Notes under the pieces: model-generated
Databases searched by the model: none
What the model was told of the DNA's origin: nothing
The model's input: the letters and a program-made list of their open reading frames with translations, nothing else
Assembly: GCA_949126835.1 (NCBI GenBank)
Contig: OX421500.1
Location: 31,084,641 to 31,148,640 of the forward strand
Source: Anisus vortex
Lineage: Eukaryota > Mollusca > Gastropoda > Planorbidae
Direction: 5' to 3'
Length of the DNA: 64,000 nt
In this document: one piece after another, positions 26,939-36,429 of the stretch
Layout of the letters: each line of letters starts with the position of its first letter
Position numbering within the stretch: position 1 is the first letter of the stretch
Position numbers and translations under genes: made by a program

Positions 26939-27468
26939 CGGAATTAGTGTTGGAAGCTGTCGCAGCGCCACCTGCATCCGAGCTCTGTATTGTTGTAGCG
27001 TACCGCGTCGTGGCTGGAGTGTATGTAGGCTGGATGGAGACGCTGCTAGGAGTCGTTGCGCCGACCGAAGCCGTGTTCACTACTGGTGCGCTGGTAGCTG
27101 AGGCTGCGGCGACCACTTCTGGGCAGTTGCTCTTGTTCTCCACGGCTGGGGAGAAGGTGTTCACGGTGTACTTCTCGTAGTACCAGAACAATGCCAGTCC
27201 CTTGGGGAAACAGTTGCCGCCGCTGCTGCTGTTTCCGTAGGTGAAAGTTTGGCACTGCTCAGGGTTGTAGACTGCTTCAGTGTTCGCTACAAAGACTCTT
27301 GAGCAAACAACGGACGTTTTTTCCGGGGGAGTGCAATGAAAAGCATCTCGAAATGGCAACGGGGCGCTACCGTTATGAGCTTCTATACGGTTTAATGTAA
27401 AAGTATTCGCTTGGTTATCCAAAAAAAGTTCACACTCAAATGACGTAGTACACAGGCAATCCCAGAAC
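26939..27468 (-). CDS. Mucin-like transmembrane protein, coding exon 2: eight-cysteine ectodomain and Ser/Thr/Ala stalk
   Basis: The exon opens at acceptor GTTATTTTACAG, then G TTC TGG, in phase 2. This joins exactly to exon 1 (CGA AG + G restores Arg). It encodes WDCLCTTSFECELF, then cysteines in AFHC, SVVC, PEQC, GGNC and KSNC (eight in all). Sequons NGS, NSS and NKS are present. A Ser/Thr/Ala/Val-rich stalk follows (ATTPSSVSIQPTYTPATT). The 3' end is set by a phase-1 donor. TCCG|GTTTGT at 26939 is used here; GCAG|GTGGCG at 26972 also fits. Without splicing, the frame stops at a TAA at 26931-26933. The cysteine domain is not one I recognise. Confidence 0.75.
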
Positions 27469-27579
27469 CTGTAAAATAACAAAACATTTTTTTTAAAAAC
27501 CAAAAACATGAAACAAAATGTTTGAACTACTGCATTAAACAAAAGAAACTGACAATTTTTTTTTAATGGTCATCCGTAG

Positions 27580-28792
27580 TGTCACGATTCTGGACTTAAA
27601 TCGTGACTCTTAGCACTCATAGATAGATTATAGCGTAGATAGTAGTATAGAACCATAGATTAGCGTAGAGTTTAGATTAGATAGGATGAGAGTAGCCTGA
27701 AGCTATTACCTTCTCCCTCTCTCACGCAATAGGAACACCCCAACCACCCCCTTCTTCACCTGTTCCTTAACCTTTCACTACACTCCTCTTTCAGTCCCAA
27801 TTCAGAGTTTGCTAATTAAATACGATCAATTGGTACAAACCGCGAATGAATGATGTATACGTGTGTGAATATCTTAATGTATATATTTCTATTATATTTC
27901 CAACTATTTATTCATTCATGTTGTTATCTCAAACTATTATTCATTCATGTTGTTATTTCAACATGCTGTGTGTAGCCATTACGCTATAAACTCCCTTGTA
28001 CACACACTCCACCCACCCCGCTAAACCCCCCCCCCTCCTGACCCCCCCTCCTCCTATCACCCAAGGGCGGCGACTCGTTAGCTAACCTTTGAGACGGTCA
28101 ATGTTTTCGCATCTACTTTATCTTCTCGTCCGAACCCCCCCCCCCCACTTGAGTGACCACGTCAAACTCTATCAAAGGGAGATAAATTCCCTCCACTCAG
28201 CATGACGTATGTATCAATCGTCTTATATCTAGACTACCACCACCCACTTCGACCCCCCCCCGTCTCCCTTGTTCACCCACTTCAACACCCCCCGTCTCCC
28301 TTGTTCACCCCCACTGAGTGCAGGCGGCAATAATTAATTCATCTACCCCTACCCGCAGTTTGGCGGTATAATTGCTCACCCACCCCCAACTCCATTTTTG
28401 GCTCCAATAAGCCTTTTTCCTTATGTAAATATATGTTCGAGCTGAGCAATGGGAATTATCTGTAATTCTAAGTTAATGTAATCACCCAACCAAATTGAGC
28501 GGTCACGTGACTGGTCTCACGAGACGCCCGCTCAACTCTTGTAGAGGCAGTCTGAGGTTGGCGCTTGACCGATACACTGTACATTTAATCTGTTCTGGCT
28601 CAGGTCTCGAGGAAGACGCATCGTCTTAGCTTATCTCCCGAATTGCATCTTGGACTTGCAGATATTTAGTCAGTAAACGTAATTCCTCAGTATAGTTGTG
28701 TAGCCTAAAGTTGGATTACATAAACAGTACCATATACTAAGCGTAAACTTCCTGTGCATATATCTCAAGTACTATATCGCTCCCCGCATGTT

Positions 28793-28844
<52 letters not shown>

Positions 28845-29253
28845 CTGTTTAGCCAGTAATCATATGTCAGTAGTATAGTTGTGTAGCCTAACTTTGGATT
28901 CCATAACACTCGCATATACTAGTGTCAGCATTACTGTATAACTTCACATGTATATCTCATCATTGGATATTCTAACCGTAATAAACACCTGAACAGTAAC
29001 CAGTGATTTGCTTGATTATCTTAGAACTGTTGTTTGTATATTCTGTAACATCTTAACGAGCCAAGGAGAGAGATAATCATTGTTCCAGGACGATTGCAGC
29101 ATCGGCATCTCATACACCCACGACAACCAGCCACCATTAACCATTAACCCCACGACAACCAGCCACCATTAACCCCACTCAACCACCACCCCCCGCACCC
29201 CTCTCAGTGTCAACATTGTGACGAATTGCTCTCCCGCACGGGACATCGTGACA
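27580..29253. mobile_element. Solo LTR of an LTR retrotransposon, 1,674 bp, in intron 1
   Basis: It starts TGTCACGATTCTGG and ends CATCGTGACA, with inverted TGTCACGAT termini of the TG...CA type. It is flanked by a perfect 5-bp target duplication CGTAG at 27575-27579 and 29254-29258. No protein-coding frame for gag or pol is present, so this is a single LTR left by recombination. Inside are C-rich tracts, a TA microsatellite (28794-28843), two related copies of GTTGTGTAGCCTAA and an AATAAA near the right end (about 28980). The clade (Gypsy or BEL) cannot be told without the internal region. Confidence 0.75.
28794..28843. repeat. (TA)n microsatellite inside the solo LTR
   Basis: About 24 uninterrupted TA units. 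Confidence 0.95.
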
Positions 29254-29258
29254 CGTAG

Positions 29259-29391
29259 TACAGTGGTTAGAATCCTCGCATAACAACCAGGTGACATGAG
29301 TTCGTTTATACCTAGGGTATACTTTTTTTTAAATGTTGTTATATCAGTGTCTGCTTAATGTTACCCCGTGCAACGCCGGGCTTTTTAGCTA
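29259..29391 (+). mobile_element. Helitron-like 3' end with degraded tRNA-like module
   Basis: ACAGTGGTTAGAATCCTCGC followed by GAGTTCGTTTATACC resembles A and B boxes. The fragment ends with CCCGTGCAACGCCGGG, a short GC hairpin, and TTTTTAGCTAG/T, matching the CTRR end of Helitrons. The solo LTR inserted just to its left and probably cut this copy. Confidence 0.5.
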
Positions 29392-29454
29392 GTAAATAAT
29401 ATAATTATATAATGACATTATACTATGCGTATATATACATAACATTGATGCTGG

Positions 29455-29734
29455 AACGAACAATGAACCTTGTCCTCTCTTTAACCGTAATAGCGATTCG
29501 CTATCTTAAAACATACTTGTGACAAATTAGTTTTTTTTTATATGTGTGTCCTTATTCGAGTCTTCAAACCTACCATAAGGACGAATAATAAAGAGTTTAC
29601 TGTGTACATATTATTAAGAAATAGAGGTGTATATAAAATGAAGAATTGTGCAAAAGCTATTCACCAAGCAAAAAGATTTTTGTGAATTTTTTTATTATTT
29701 ATTTATTATATTTTATTAAACACACATTCCAATC
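29455..29734. repeat. Direct repeat copy B (intron 1), partner at 25697-25935
   Basis: Same orientation and roughly 80% similar by eye to the copy in intron 2. Copy B has a small insertion (AAGAAATAGAGGTG). Confidence 0.7.
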
Positions 29735-29765
29735 ATTATTTAGTTCTGAATGAAACACTTCTTAC

Positions 29766-29884
29766 CTTCGAAAAGATGTCTCGTTAAACTGTACTGTGTA
29801 GTTCCCAATAACGAATGAGACAGCAACTTCGCTACAGACTCCACCAATGATACTTGCCACAACCAGGATTGATAGAAGATTCAT
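29766..29884 (-). CDS. Mucin-like transmembrane protein, coding exon 1: signal peptide
   Basis: The ATG at 29884 has A at -3. It opens a 39-codon exon encoding a classical signal peptide: a hydrophobic core LLSILVVASIIGG and a likely cut after VCS. The mature start is EVAVSFVIG, with sequons NYT and NET. The exon ends CGA AG at a strong donor (CGAAG|GTAAG, 29761-29765) in phase 2, which matches exon 2. An AG acceptor (TTTTATTCTAG, then TTTTAG) lies 15-25 nt upstream of the ATG, so there is probably an untranslated exon further upstream. This exon is too short to stand out as an open frame. It is supported by the peptide and by the phase match. Confidence 0.75.
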
Positions 29885-30054
29885 TCTCAATCTTAGTGAC
29901 CTAAAACTAGAATAAAACAAAATAATCTTGTCTTAATATTTAAAACTTCCAACAGAAGTATTAATAACATATAGTCTACATTTAAAATCTAAAGTTTTGA
30001 ATTTGTATTAAACTGTGATATTTCGTTAATATTTTTTTTCAATTTTTCAAATGC

Positions 30055-30215
30055 CGAGTGGCATGGAATGGGTTGCCTGAACGAACCAGGACAACCAGTA
30101 ACTGAACATAATTTAAAACACTAATTAAAATCCAAGACTAGGCCCAGGCCGCTAATGCGGGTAGGACGCAATAAACTTCATTATAAAAGGGGCGTCTGTA
30201 ATATATAAAGATAAG
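30055..30215 (+). mobile_element. LINE 3' end fragment
   Basis: GGCATGGAATGGGTTGCCTG, GAACCAGGACAACCAGTAAC and CGGGTAGGACGCAATAAACT match the terminus of the LINE at 50850-51330. The fragment covers the last codons and the 3' tail. Confidence 0.65.
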
Positions 30216-30600
30216 TACTCACTTTTGTATGCATTAAAAAAAAAAGAATTAGATGAACTAAAATAATGTGCCTTTCTTTATAATTGATTGATATACACTT
30301 TTATAATAGTTTCTTTCATGTATATTATTGGGCGTCAATTTAAAAAGTATTGGTAGACCAAATACCTAGATAGCCAAGACCCAACCCTAAGAATTACCAG
30401 CGCTAGCTTGTTTACATTTAGCCTGGCGGGGCCATAAAGCACTTGATAGCTAAACCAAGTACAGCATCGGGACCTCTTACATGGAGGAATACAAATCACT
30501 TGTCTAGGATAACACAATGCTTTAAGGACCTATTGATCGATATATCCAACCACTTTCATAGGTTATAGGGAGGGGCCTGAACTTTGTTTAATGAAGCCAG

Positions 30601-30670
30601 AGACAAAAACGAAACGAGAGAGACAGAGAGAGAGAGAGAGACGGTGAGAGAGTGAGAGAGAAAGAGAGCG
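30601..30670. repeat. (GA)n simple repeat
   Basis: A degenerate GA/GAGA tract. A (TG)n tract follows at about 30764-30800. Confidence 0.85.
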
Positions 30671-31479
30671 TCACACCCAAATGGATTACTTGTATGAACA
30701 AGTCTTAAAATTACTGTTAACATTAAATGTGTGCAGTCGCAGATAACATGTGTGCGTATGTGAGTGTTTGTGTGTGTGTGTGTGTTTGTGTGTGTGTGTT
30801 GTATTTGACCGTCATTCCTAAGGAATTATCTTGACAAAAAAATTCTGAGCCAAACAAATAAAATCAATAGATACGATTATTTTAACAATGGGGGCAAATG
30901 TATATGTTAAGTTAACGAACTAATGATATAAATTTTATGTTAACATAAGTAAAGTTCGCATTACTTATTTGAAAGGTCTTTGTATAGGGCTTTCGAGGCA
31001 GATTTAACCAGTTTCACTTGCCAAGATATGTGAGAGGGTAGTGTGGCCAGAACAATGCCCAGAGTATCATTGACTTTCTCCAACCGACATCTTGCGGGCC
31101 TACCCACGACAACTGTCATATGAATTCTAGAATGTATATTTACTACGCCTTGAACCGAAGACTTAGATATTAAAACAACAATGATATTCCATAAGACCAC
31201 GGCGACAATACTTTTAAAAAGTTAAAAAACTTACAGAATAAAATATTGATTTTTTAATAATGAGAAATGCCTATGTATAAAAAATTATTGTAAATGTTAT
31301 TAAAGTTATAAAGTGATTTATCAGTTATACCTTTTTCTTAATCGATTGACTTTGATTTGTTGCTATTGAAAAATGTTATGTAGATAATAACTTCGATCTA
31401 TCTGAAAAAGTTTAAACCTAGGATATCGACAACTCGTTGTTTCATCAATAACTATACATAAAGTAGACTGTGTGTGTAG

Positions 31480-31925
31480 ATTCCGATCCCCATTGGTTAA
31501 TACAAAGACACATGACGTTATTGTCTTATGCGATCTCGCTTCCGCTATGTGTTCTCCTTAGCAGAGTGGTTAGTGTATTCGACTGCCATGCATGAGACCT
31601 GGGTTCGATTCCCCAAATGATTTTTTTAAAATCTACTTAAAACAAAAACAAACATTAATATTACTTTAAAAAAAATAAGATTGTGAAGAATTTCAGGATT
31701 TAAGATTTCGTAAAATGTTTTCAGTAAGTAAAATCTAATAATTATATTTTAAACGCATGCGGGAGACGGGTGTTCGCATCTCAGCCAGGGATAGTCCAAA
31801 AAATTGTTAAATTAAAAGAAATGCTGTATTTATTTTAAATTCATTTCCTAATGTTTTCAGTAAATAATAAATATTTTTTTCAATTGTTATAGCTTTATGT
31901 TGGATGTAGTTTATAATTTTTTTTC
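31480..31925 (+). mobile_element. Helitron/SINE-like element with intact tRNA-like promoter boxes
   Basis: CCGATCCCCATTGGTTAAT and GCGATCTCGCTTCCGC match the element at 5905-6511. The module TTAGCAGAGTGGTTAG (about 31558) and the perfect B box GGTTCGATTCC (about 31602-31612) form a good internal Pol III promoter. The rest (GTTTTCAGTAA repeated twice, TTTATAATTTTTTTTCTCTAG) also follows the 5905-6511 copy. The terminal GC hairpin is missing or decayed here. Confidence 0.55.
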
Positions 31926-32307
31926 TCTAGCTTATAAAGGTCTATATATTTTTTCAAGTGGAAGTTGAGGAGTCAAAGAGATCGGAGAAAGATTAAAAAA
32001 ACAAAGATAGAACAGAAAATATGCAGATAAATATAGAGAAAGAGCGAGTAACGGATAGAAAGATAGAAGAAATGAACGAGAGAGTAAAAGAATGACATAG
32101 AGTACAGAGAGAGCCAGAGGTAGCAGTGAAGAGATGGTGAGATAGTGAAAGAACGAGAAAGAAAGAAACTAACAGAGGGTGAGCACACACACACAAAGAA
32201 AGCACGCAAAATAGACAGAAAGAGAGACAGACAGAATGTATGTTGAATCCAAAAGAAACAAACAAAACAGGGCAGATATTTTTTCTTAAATGAAAAAGAC
32301 GTATAAT

Positions 32308-32438
32308 CACACCGAATGGAAACAAACAGACGCAAAAGACAAGAAATCACAATAGCCCACAGTGCGCAAACTAACCGTTAATTACTTTTTTTTTTCAGAA
32401 ATAATGGTATTAGTCAAAATATATGTATAGGGGGTATA
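32308..32438. repeat. Direct duplication, left copy (partner 32714-32850)
   Basis: Shared words include CAGACGCAAAAGACAAGAAA, CACAGTGCGC, GAAATAATG and GTATAGG, and both copies end near ATCTAAA. A SINE lies exactly between the two copies. Confidence 0.8.
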
Positions 32439-32446
32439 TCTAAAAA

Positions 32447-32713
32447 GGCATGATGGCTGTTCGTGCAGGCAGCGCGTTCGGTTGGCTTACCGAAAGTCCC
32501 GGATTCGAATCATGGTGCAGAGTAGGTTTTTGTTCCCGAGTCTGGAGGGTGTCTCTGAGTCTACCCAGCACCTGACTTTAGTTGGGGTAAAGTAAAGGCG
32601 GCTGCGCATAGTGTTGACCACACAATCACCTAGTATGCCGTGACCACAGAAACTGGTGAACGCTGCTTCACCGGACCTATGGATCATTTGGTCCGACGGG
32701 TATAGTAGTACAG
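32447..32713 (+). mobile_element. tRNA-derived SINE copy
   Basis: Head GGCAGCGCGTTCGGTTGGCT, weakened B box GATTCGAATCATGG, body TCTACCCAGCACCTGACTTT and TTGGGGTAAAGTAAAGGCGG, then TATGCCGTGACCACAGAAAC and tail CCGACGGGTATAG. It belongs to the same family as 8137-8422. Confidence 0.75.
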
Positions 32714-32850
32714 TCACACCAGATAGATTCAGACGCAAAAGACAAGAAATTCCAAATAGCACACAGTGCGCTAACTAATCTGTAATTATTTGTTTATTTT
32801 TCGGAAATAATGCTATTAGCCAAAATATCTGTATAGGTTATAGATCTAAA
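32714..32850. repeat. Direct duplication, right copy (partner 32308-32438)
   Basis: See the left copy. Similarity is roughly 80% by eye, with small indels. Confidence 0.8.
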
Positions 32851-33058
32851 CATAATCGTTGTGAATTAAATTATCTTCTTCGTCTTCTTCTTTATTGTAT
32901 TGTGGAGACCCCCCGTTGTTACACGAGTAAAAAATCTCACAGTTTTGGCTGATTTGACAACTCACTGCTCTGGAATCACAGATTGTGCATTGACAGTTAT
33001 AACCATGGAAGTCAGAAACAGTTGGCGGAGTATTTGAGAACTTTTTGATTACAACCAT
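32846..33058 (-). CDS. Possible small cysteine-rich ORF or exon, 70 aa
   Basis: A true ATG at 33058 opens a frame with a compact cysteine cluster (NCQCTICDSRAVSCQ, SQNCEIFYSC) and an acidic end (EEDEEDN). There is no signal peptide. A good donor (GCA|GTGAGT) sits inside the cluster, so part of it could be an exon. The last codons overlap the duplicated repeat at 32714-32850. No family is recognised and the frame is short, so chance is a real alternative. Confidence 0.2.
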   Translation of the reverse strand: MVVIKKFSNTPPTVSDFHGYNCQCTICDSRAVSCQISQNCEIFYSCNNGGSPQYNKEEDEEDNLIHNDYV

Positions 33059-33342
33059 ACTTAAAGTTTATTATAAATGCAATTTATTATAGCAATCGAG
33101 GTTATAATTTAACTAAATCATATTATTGTTTGAATAGAAATAAACATGCGTTTTCTATTTAGTTTTTAATGCCCTCTGAAAAGAGCTCGCGTTTTTAATG
33201 TACACGTTCTACATTGTGTAGTCGATACCAATCAAAATAGTTCGGATCCGCTAGCCTAGGTAATGTGTTTAGCACTTAACGCTGTTAAACTTAACATGAA
33301 CCCCTGGATCTAATAATAGACCAGATTAACGACCGAGAATAG

Positions 33343-33565
33343 GGTACGGTCGCCGCGTTCAGCTGGCGATCCGAAGGTTCAGGGTTCGAATCCTGTTGAA
33401 TGATAGGGTATGTTCCCGAGACTGGACGGTGTCCCTGAGTCTACCCAGCTATGATTAGTTTAACCTGACATTAGTAAAGGCATCTGGGCATTGTTCTGGC
33501 CACACAATCCACTAATGTGCCGTGGACACAGAAACTTTTAAACTAATAACTTTACTTTACTTTTA
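33343..33565 (+). mobile_element. tRNA-derived SINE copy
   Basis: Head GGTCGCCGCGTTCAGCTGGC, perfect B box GGTTCGAATCC (about 33383-33393), body GTCTACCCAGC, GTGCCGTGGACACAGAAACT, and tail ACTTTACTTTACTTTTATTT. Confidence 0.75.
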
Positions 33566-34770
33566 TTTACGACAGAGAATGGCACACAAATGGCAAAGTA
33601 TCTACACGAAGTCCTTGAAGTCACCTTCTAAACTCTACACACACACACACACAAAATAGCAAGCAATATAAGTCCAAAAGACATCTTTATGATATCTGCT
33701 ATCTTTTTACGAACAGTGGCAAGACTTTAAACATCGTTTTTTTTTTTTTAAGAACAGATTATGAGAAAGTTATAGTTGCGAGATACCTGCGCGAATAATT
33801 GAACTTAGTTCCTAACACGCCATATATACAAAAAGAAGAAGAAATCACCGGCCAAAAGACGCCTATGAAATATCTGATATGTTTTTCGGAAGAGCAATTG
33901 AGTAACAGTTTTTTCTTCTAGAACAGATAATCTAAACAGATTATAATAGTTAACGTTACGAGATACCAAAACGAACGGAGAGATCATCGGCCCCAAAATG
34001 TCTCTGAAATATCTCACATGTTCTCCGGAAATCGATAGAGCTTTTTTTTAAACAGTATTTCATTTTTCAGAAGAGATCATTCTAAAATCTAAACAAACGG
34101 AGATATTAACTTATCGATCTTTAAGAAGAAGTTTAAAAAAATTGAAAAAGCGTTATCATATGGACTAATTAGAACACTAACCAAACGATATCAGATAACT
34201 AAATATGCCACTAATGCTGATGTTTATGTTAGAGAGAAAAATTGACAGAATTCATAGATTTGTCTAGGCATGTTGACTTTCAGAATAGAGTAGCTGAATT
34301 ATTTAGACATTTTTTTTTAAACTTCCTCATCTTGGCAGTGATATTTAGTCAAATTTTATTCGTTTGTCTCTCGTACATTTGCTTTCTGTTAAACATATAA
34401 CGTTTTCTGTTTTTATTGACTTTGTTTTGACTTCTTGTTTATTTTTCTCTTCTACATACTTTCTTCAAAGTTTCTTTAAAAAACGAAAACAAAAAATAAA
34501 AACAAATATGCAAGATTAAATTTCGTTAATCTGTATTATGTTTAGTATTGTTTGGTTTGTATGATAGAGTTATGTGTACTATTGTGTACTGTAAAAGAAA
34601 TGTTTCTTCATAGGGGTACAATAAAAAAAAGCTTGTTTTTATAAACCCTTTCTCTGTATTTGTATATGTAAATATTTTACCCATATACATACATATTTAG
34701 TGTTTGTATTTTCATTTATGTATGACAAGTAGTGCTAAAGAGTCAACATATTAAATGTATGAACTTAAAT
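33566..34770. other. AT-rich spacer, nothing recognised
   Basis: Internally similar words recur about every 170 bp at 33670-34030 (GAAATATCTGATATG / GAAATATCTCACATG, near AACGAACGGAGA and ACCGGCCAAAAGACG). This may be an old tandem duplication. No coding support. Confidence 0.35.
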
Positions 34771-35066
34771 TATATCAATAATTCACTAATCAACAGTTAC
34801 TGAAGCACTTAAATGATATCACTAATTCACTAATCAACAGGTACTGAAGTACTTAAATTATATCACTAATTCACTAATCAACAGCCACTGAAGTACGTAC
34901 CTTACATCACTAATTCACTAATCAACAGCTATGAAGGACTGAGCGTGTAATTTACCTTATATCACTAATTCACTAATCAACAGCCACTGAAGTACGTACC
35001 TTGTATCACTAATTCACTAATCAACAGCTATGAAGGACTGAGCGTGTAATTTTCTCTTAACGTCAC
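34771..35066. repeat. 44/55-bp tandem repeat
   Basis: The core CTAATTCACTAATCAACAG recurs at spacings of 44, 44, 44, 55, 44 and about 55 bp. The 55-bp form carries CTATGAAGGACTGAGCGTG and the 44-bp form CACTGAAGTACGTACCT. The alternation is a small higher-order repeat. Confidence 0.92.
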
Positions 35067-36119
35067 TAAGTCCGTGTGAATGAACTATCAGTTGAAGCAA
35101 ACGGTCACAACACATAAATCACTTCCCCGTCTTTGATCAACTAACAAACTCATCGATTACTTAATTAACATACTGGCTGGAAGCGATCTCTGCCACGGGG
35201 GATCGGCTTTTAAGGGCCCGATTCACCCCCACCCCCTCCCGTGTGACTGCTGGGTTGCCACATTTTCGCCACGGTCATAGGGCGTCGACACCTCGTCGTT
35301 GAGATCACGCGCAGTTATTGCTGCCTACCTTCGCCGTGTGTGGCGGTAGTCAGGGGCGGCAAATCTGTAACCGACGGTGGGAGGGATCCCTTTTTCTTTT
35401 TATTCTTTTCAACATGGGCGGGGATCTTACAATAATTTTGAAATACAAAAAATGAAAACAAATTTTCCTTGTCTCCCCCCACCCTTTTCAATAGAAAAAA
35501 AATCGATTTTGGCAATGGTGTTGGAAAGGGGTGTGCAACACTTTTTCATCAACGGGCAGCATAAAATGTTAATACAATTAGGTGGGCTACACACTCTTAA
35601 GTTTAACTATATTAATAATACAATGCATGAAAAAAATGACTTTTTGAAACACTTTTGGGGCCCACAATGAAAGGATTGGCGGGTCTTGTTATAGTCCTTA
35701 AGGGCAGAGGTGAAACAAGAATGAAAGGCACTTAGGGCGGAGGTCGTAATTGGCGTTTATGATCAATGTTCGTTTTTATTTAGTAGTACCTTAAACTAAT
35801 GTAAATATATGTTGAGAAAGTTGACGCCTATCCTTTGCACCCTCTAGTTACACTACTTGGAGAGAGGGGAAGAGCGATTGTTGCAATCCTCTCATTTAGA
35901 ATTACAAAGATGGCGGATTGCCTAAAAGTTGTGAAAACATACGCTCTAACTTTTCCGGGGTGGCAAAATTAGCACCAAAATTGGCACTATAGGTGCATTT
36001 AATAAGTTGTCAATTTTTTTGCAGTTCTTTAGTCTTCTGTGCATTGGAGAGGAATTCAATCTGAATATCATTTTTTGTTGTTGTGCTACAATGATTTATT
36101 ATTTTTTAAGTGTGGTTAT

Positions 36120-36425
36120 CTACTCAGTTGCAGGCCCTGAAGAAAAAAGAAAACATTATGACAACAATCAAACGGCGCAAACGGACTTGGCTCGGTCATG
36201 TGTTGCGGCACAAAAGCCTGCCAAAAACAATCCTCCAGGGCACGGTAGAAGGTGGACGTAGGAGAGGAGTCAGCGGAGATGCTGGTTCGACAATGTCAAG
36301 TATTGGACAGGGCTGTATTTGACTCAACTATTGACAAACGCTCAAGATAGGCACAAGTGGAGAAAGTTGACTGCTGATGTGATTATTTACTCCCTCCAAC
36401 GACCGACAACGGATTAATGATGATG
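36120..36425 (+). pseudogene. LINE 3' coding fragment (post-RT domain)
   Basis: IKRRKRTWLGHVLRHKSL and KTILQGTVEGGRRRG identify the C-terminal part of a LINE ORF, nearly the same as 41955-42370. A frameshift follows GGRRRG, after which DNVKYWTG-like and RHKWRKLTAD residues can be read in another frame. It ends with AT-rich tail sequence and is dead. Confidence 0.8.
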
Positions 36426-36429
36426 ATCT

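Noticed and set aside
30961..31200. 79-aa minus-strand frame upstream of the mucin gene
   Set aside because: It starts at GTG, carries words resembling the SINE body (GTGTGGCCAGAACAATGCCC) and has no signal or splice support.
31555..31615. tRNA gene (Ser/Leu-like)
   Set aside because: Good boxes but it is embedded in a dispersed element with partner copies at 6.3 and 29.3 kb.
34771..35066. CRISPR-like array
   Set aside because: The 'spacers' are themselves repeated and the genome is eukaryotic. It is an ordinary tandem repeat.
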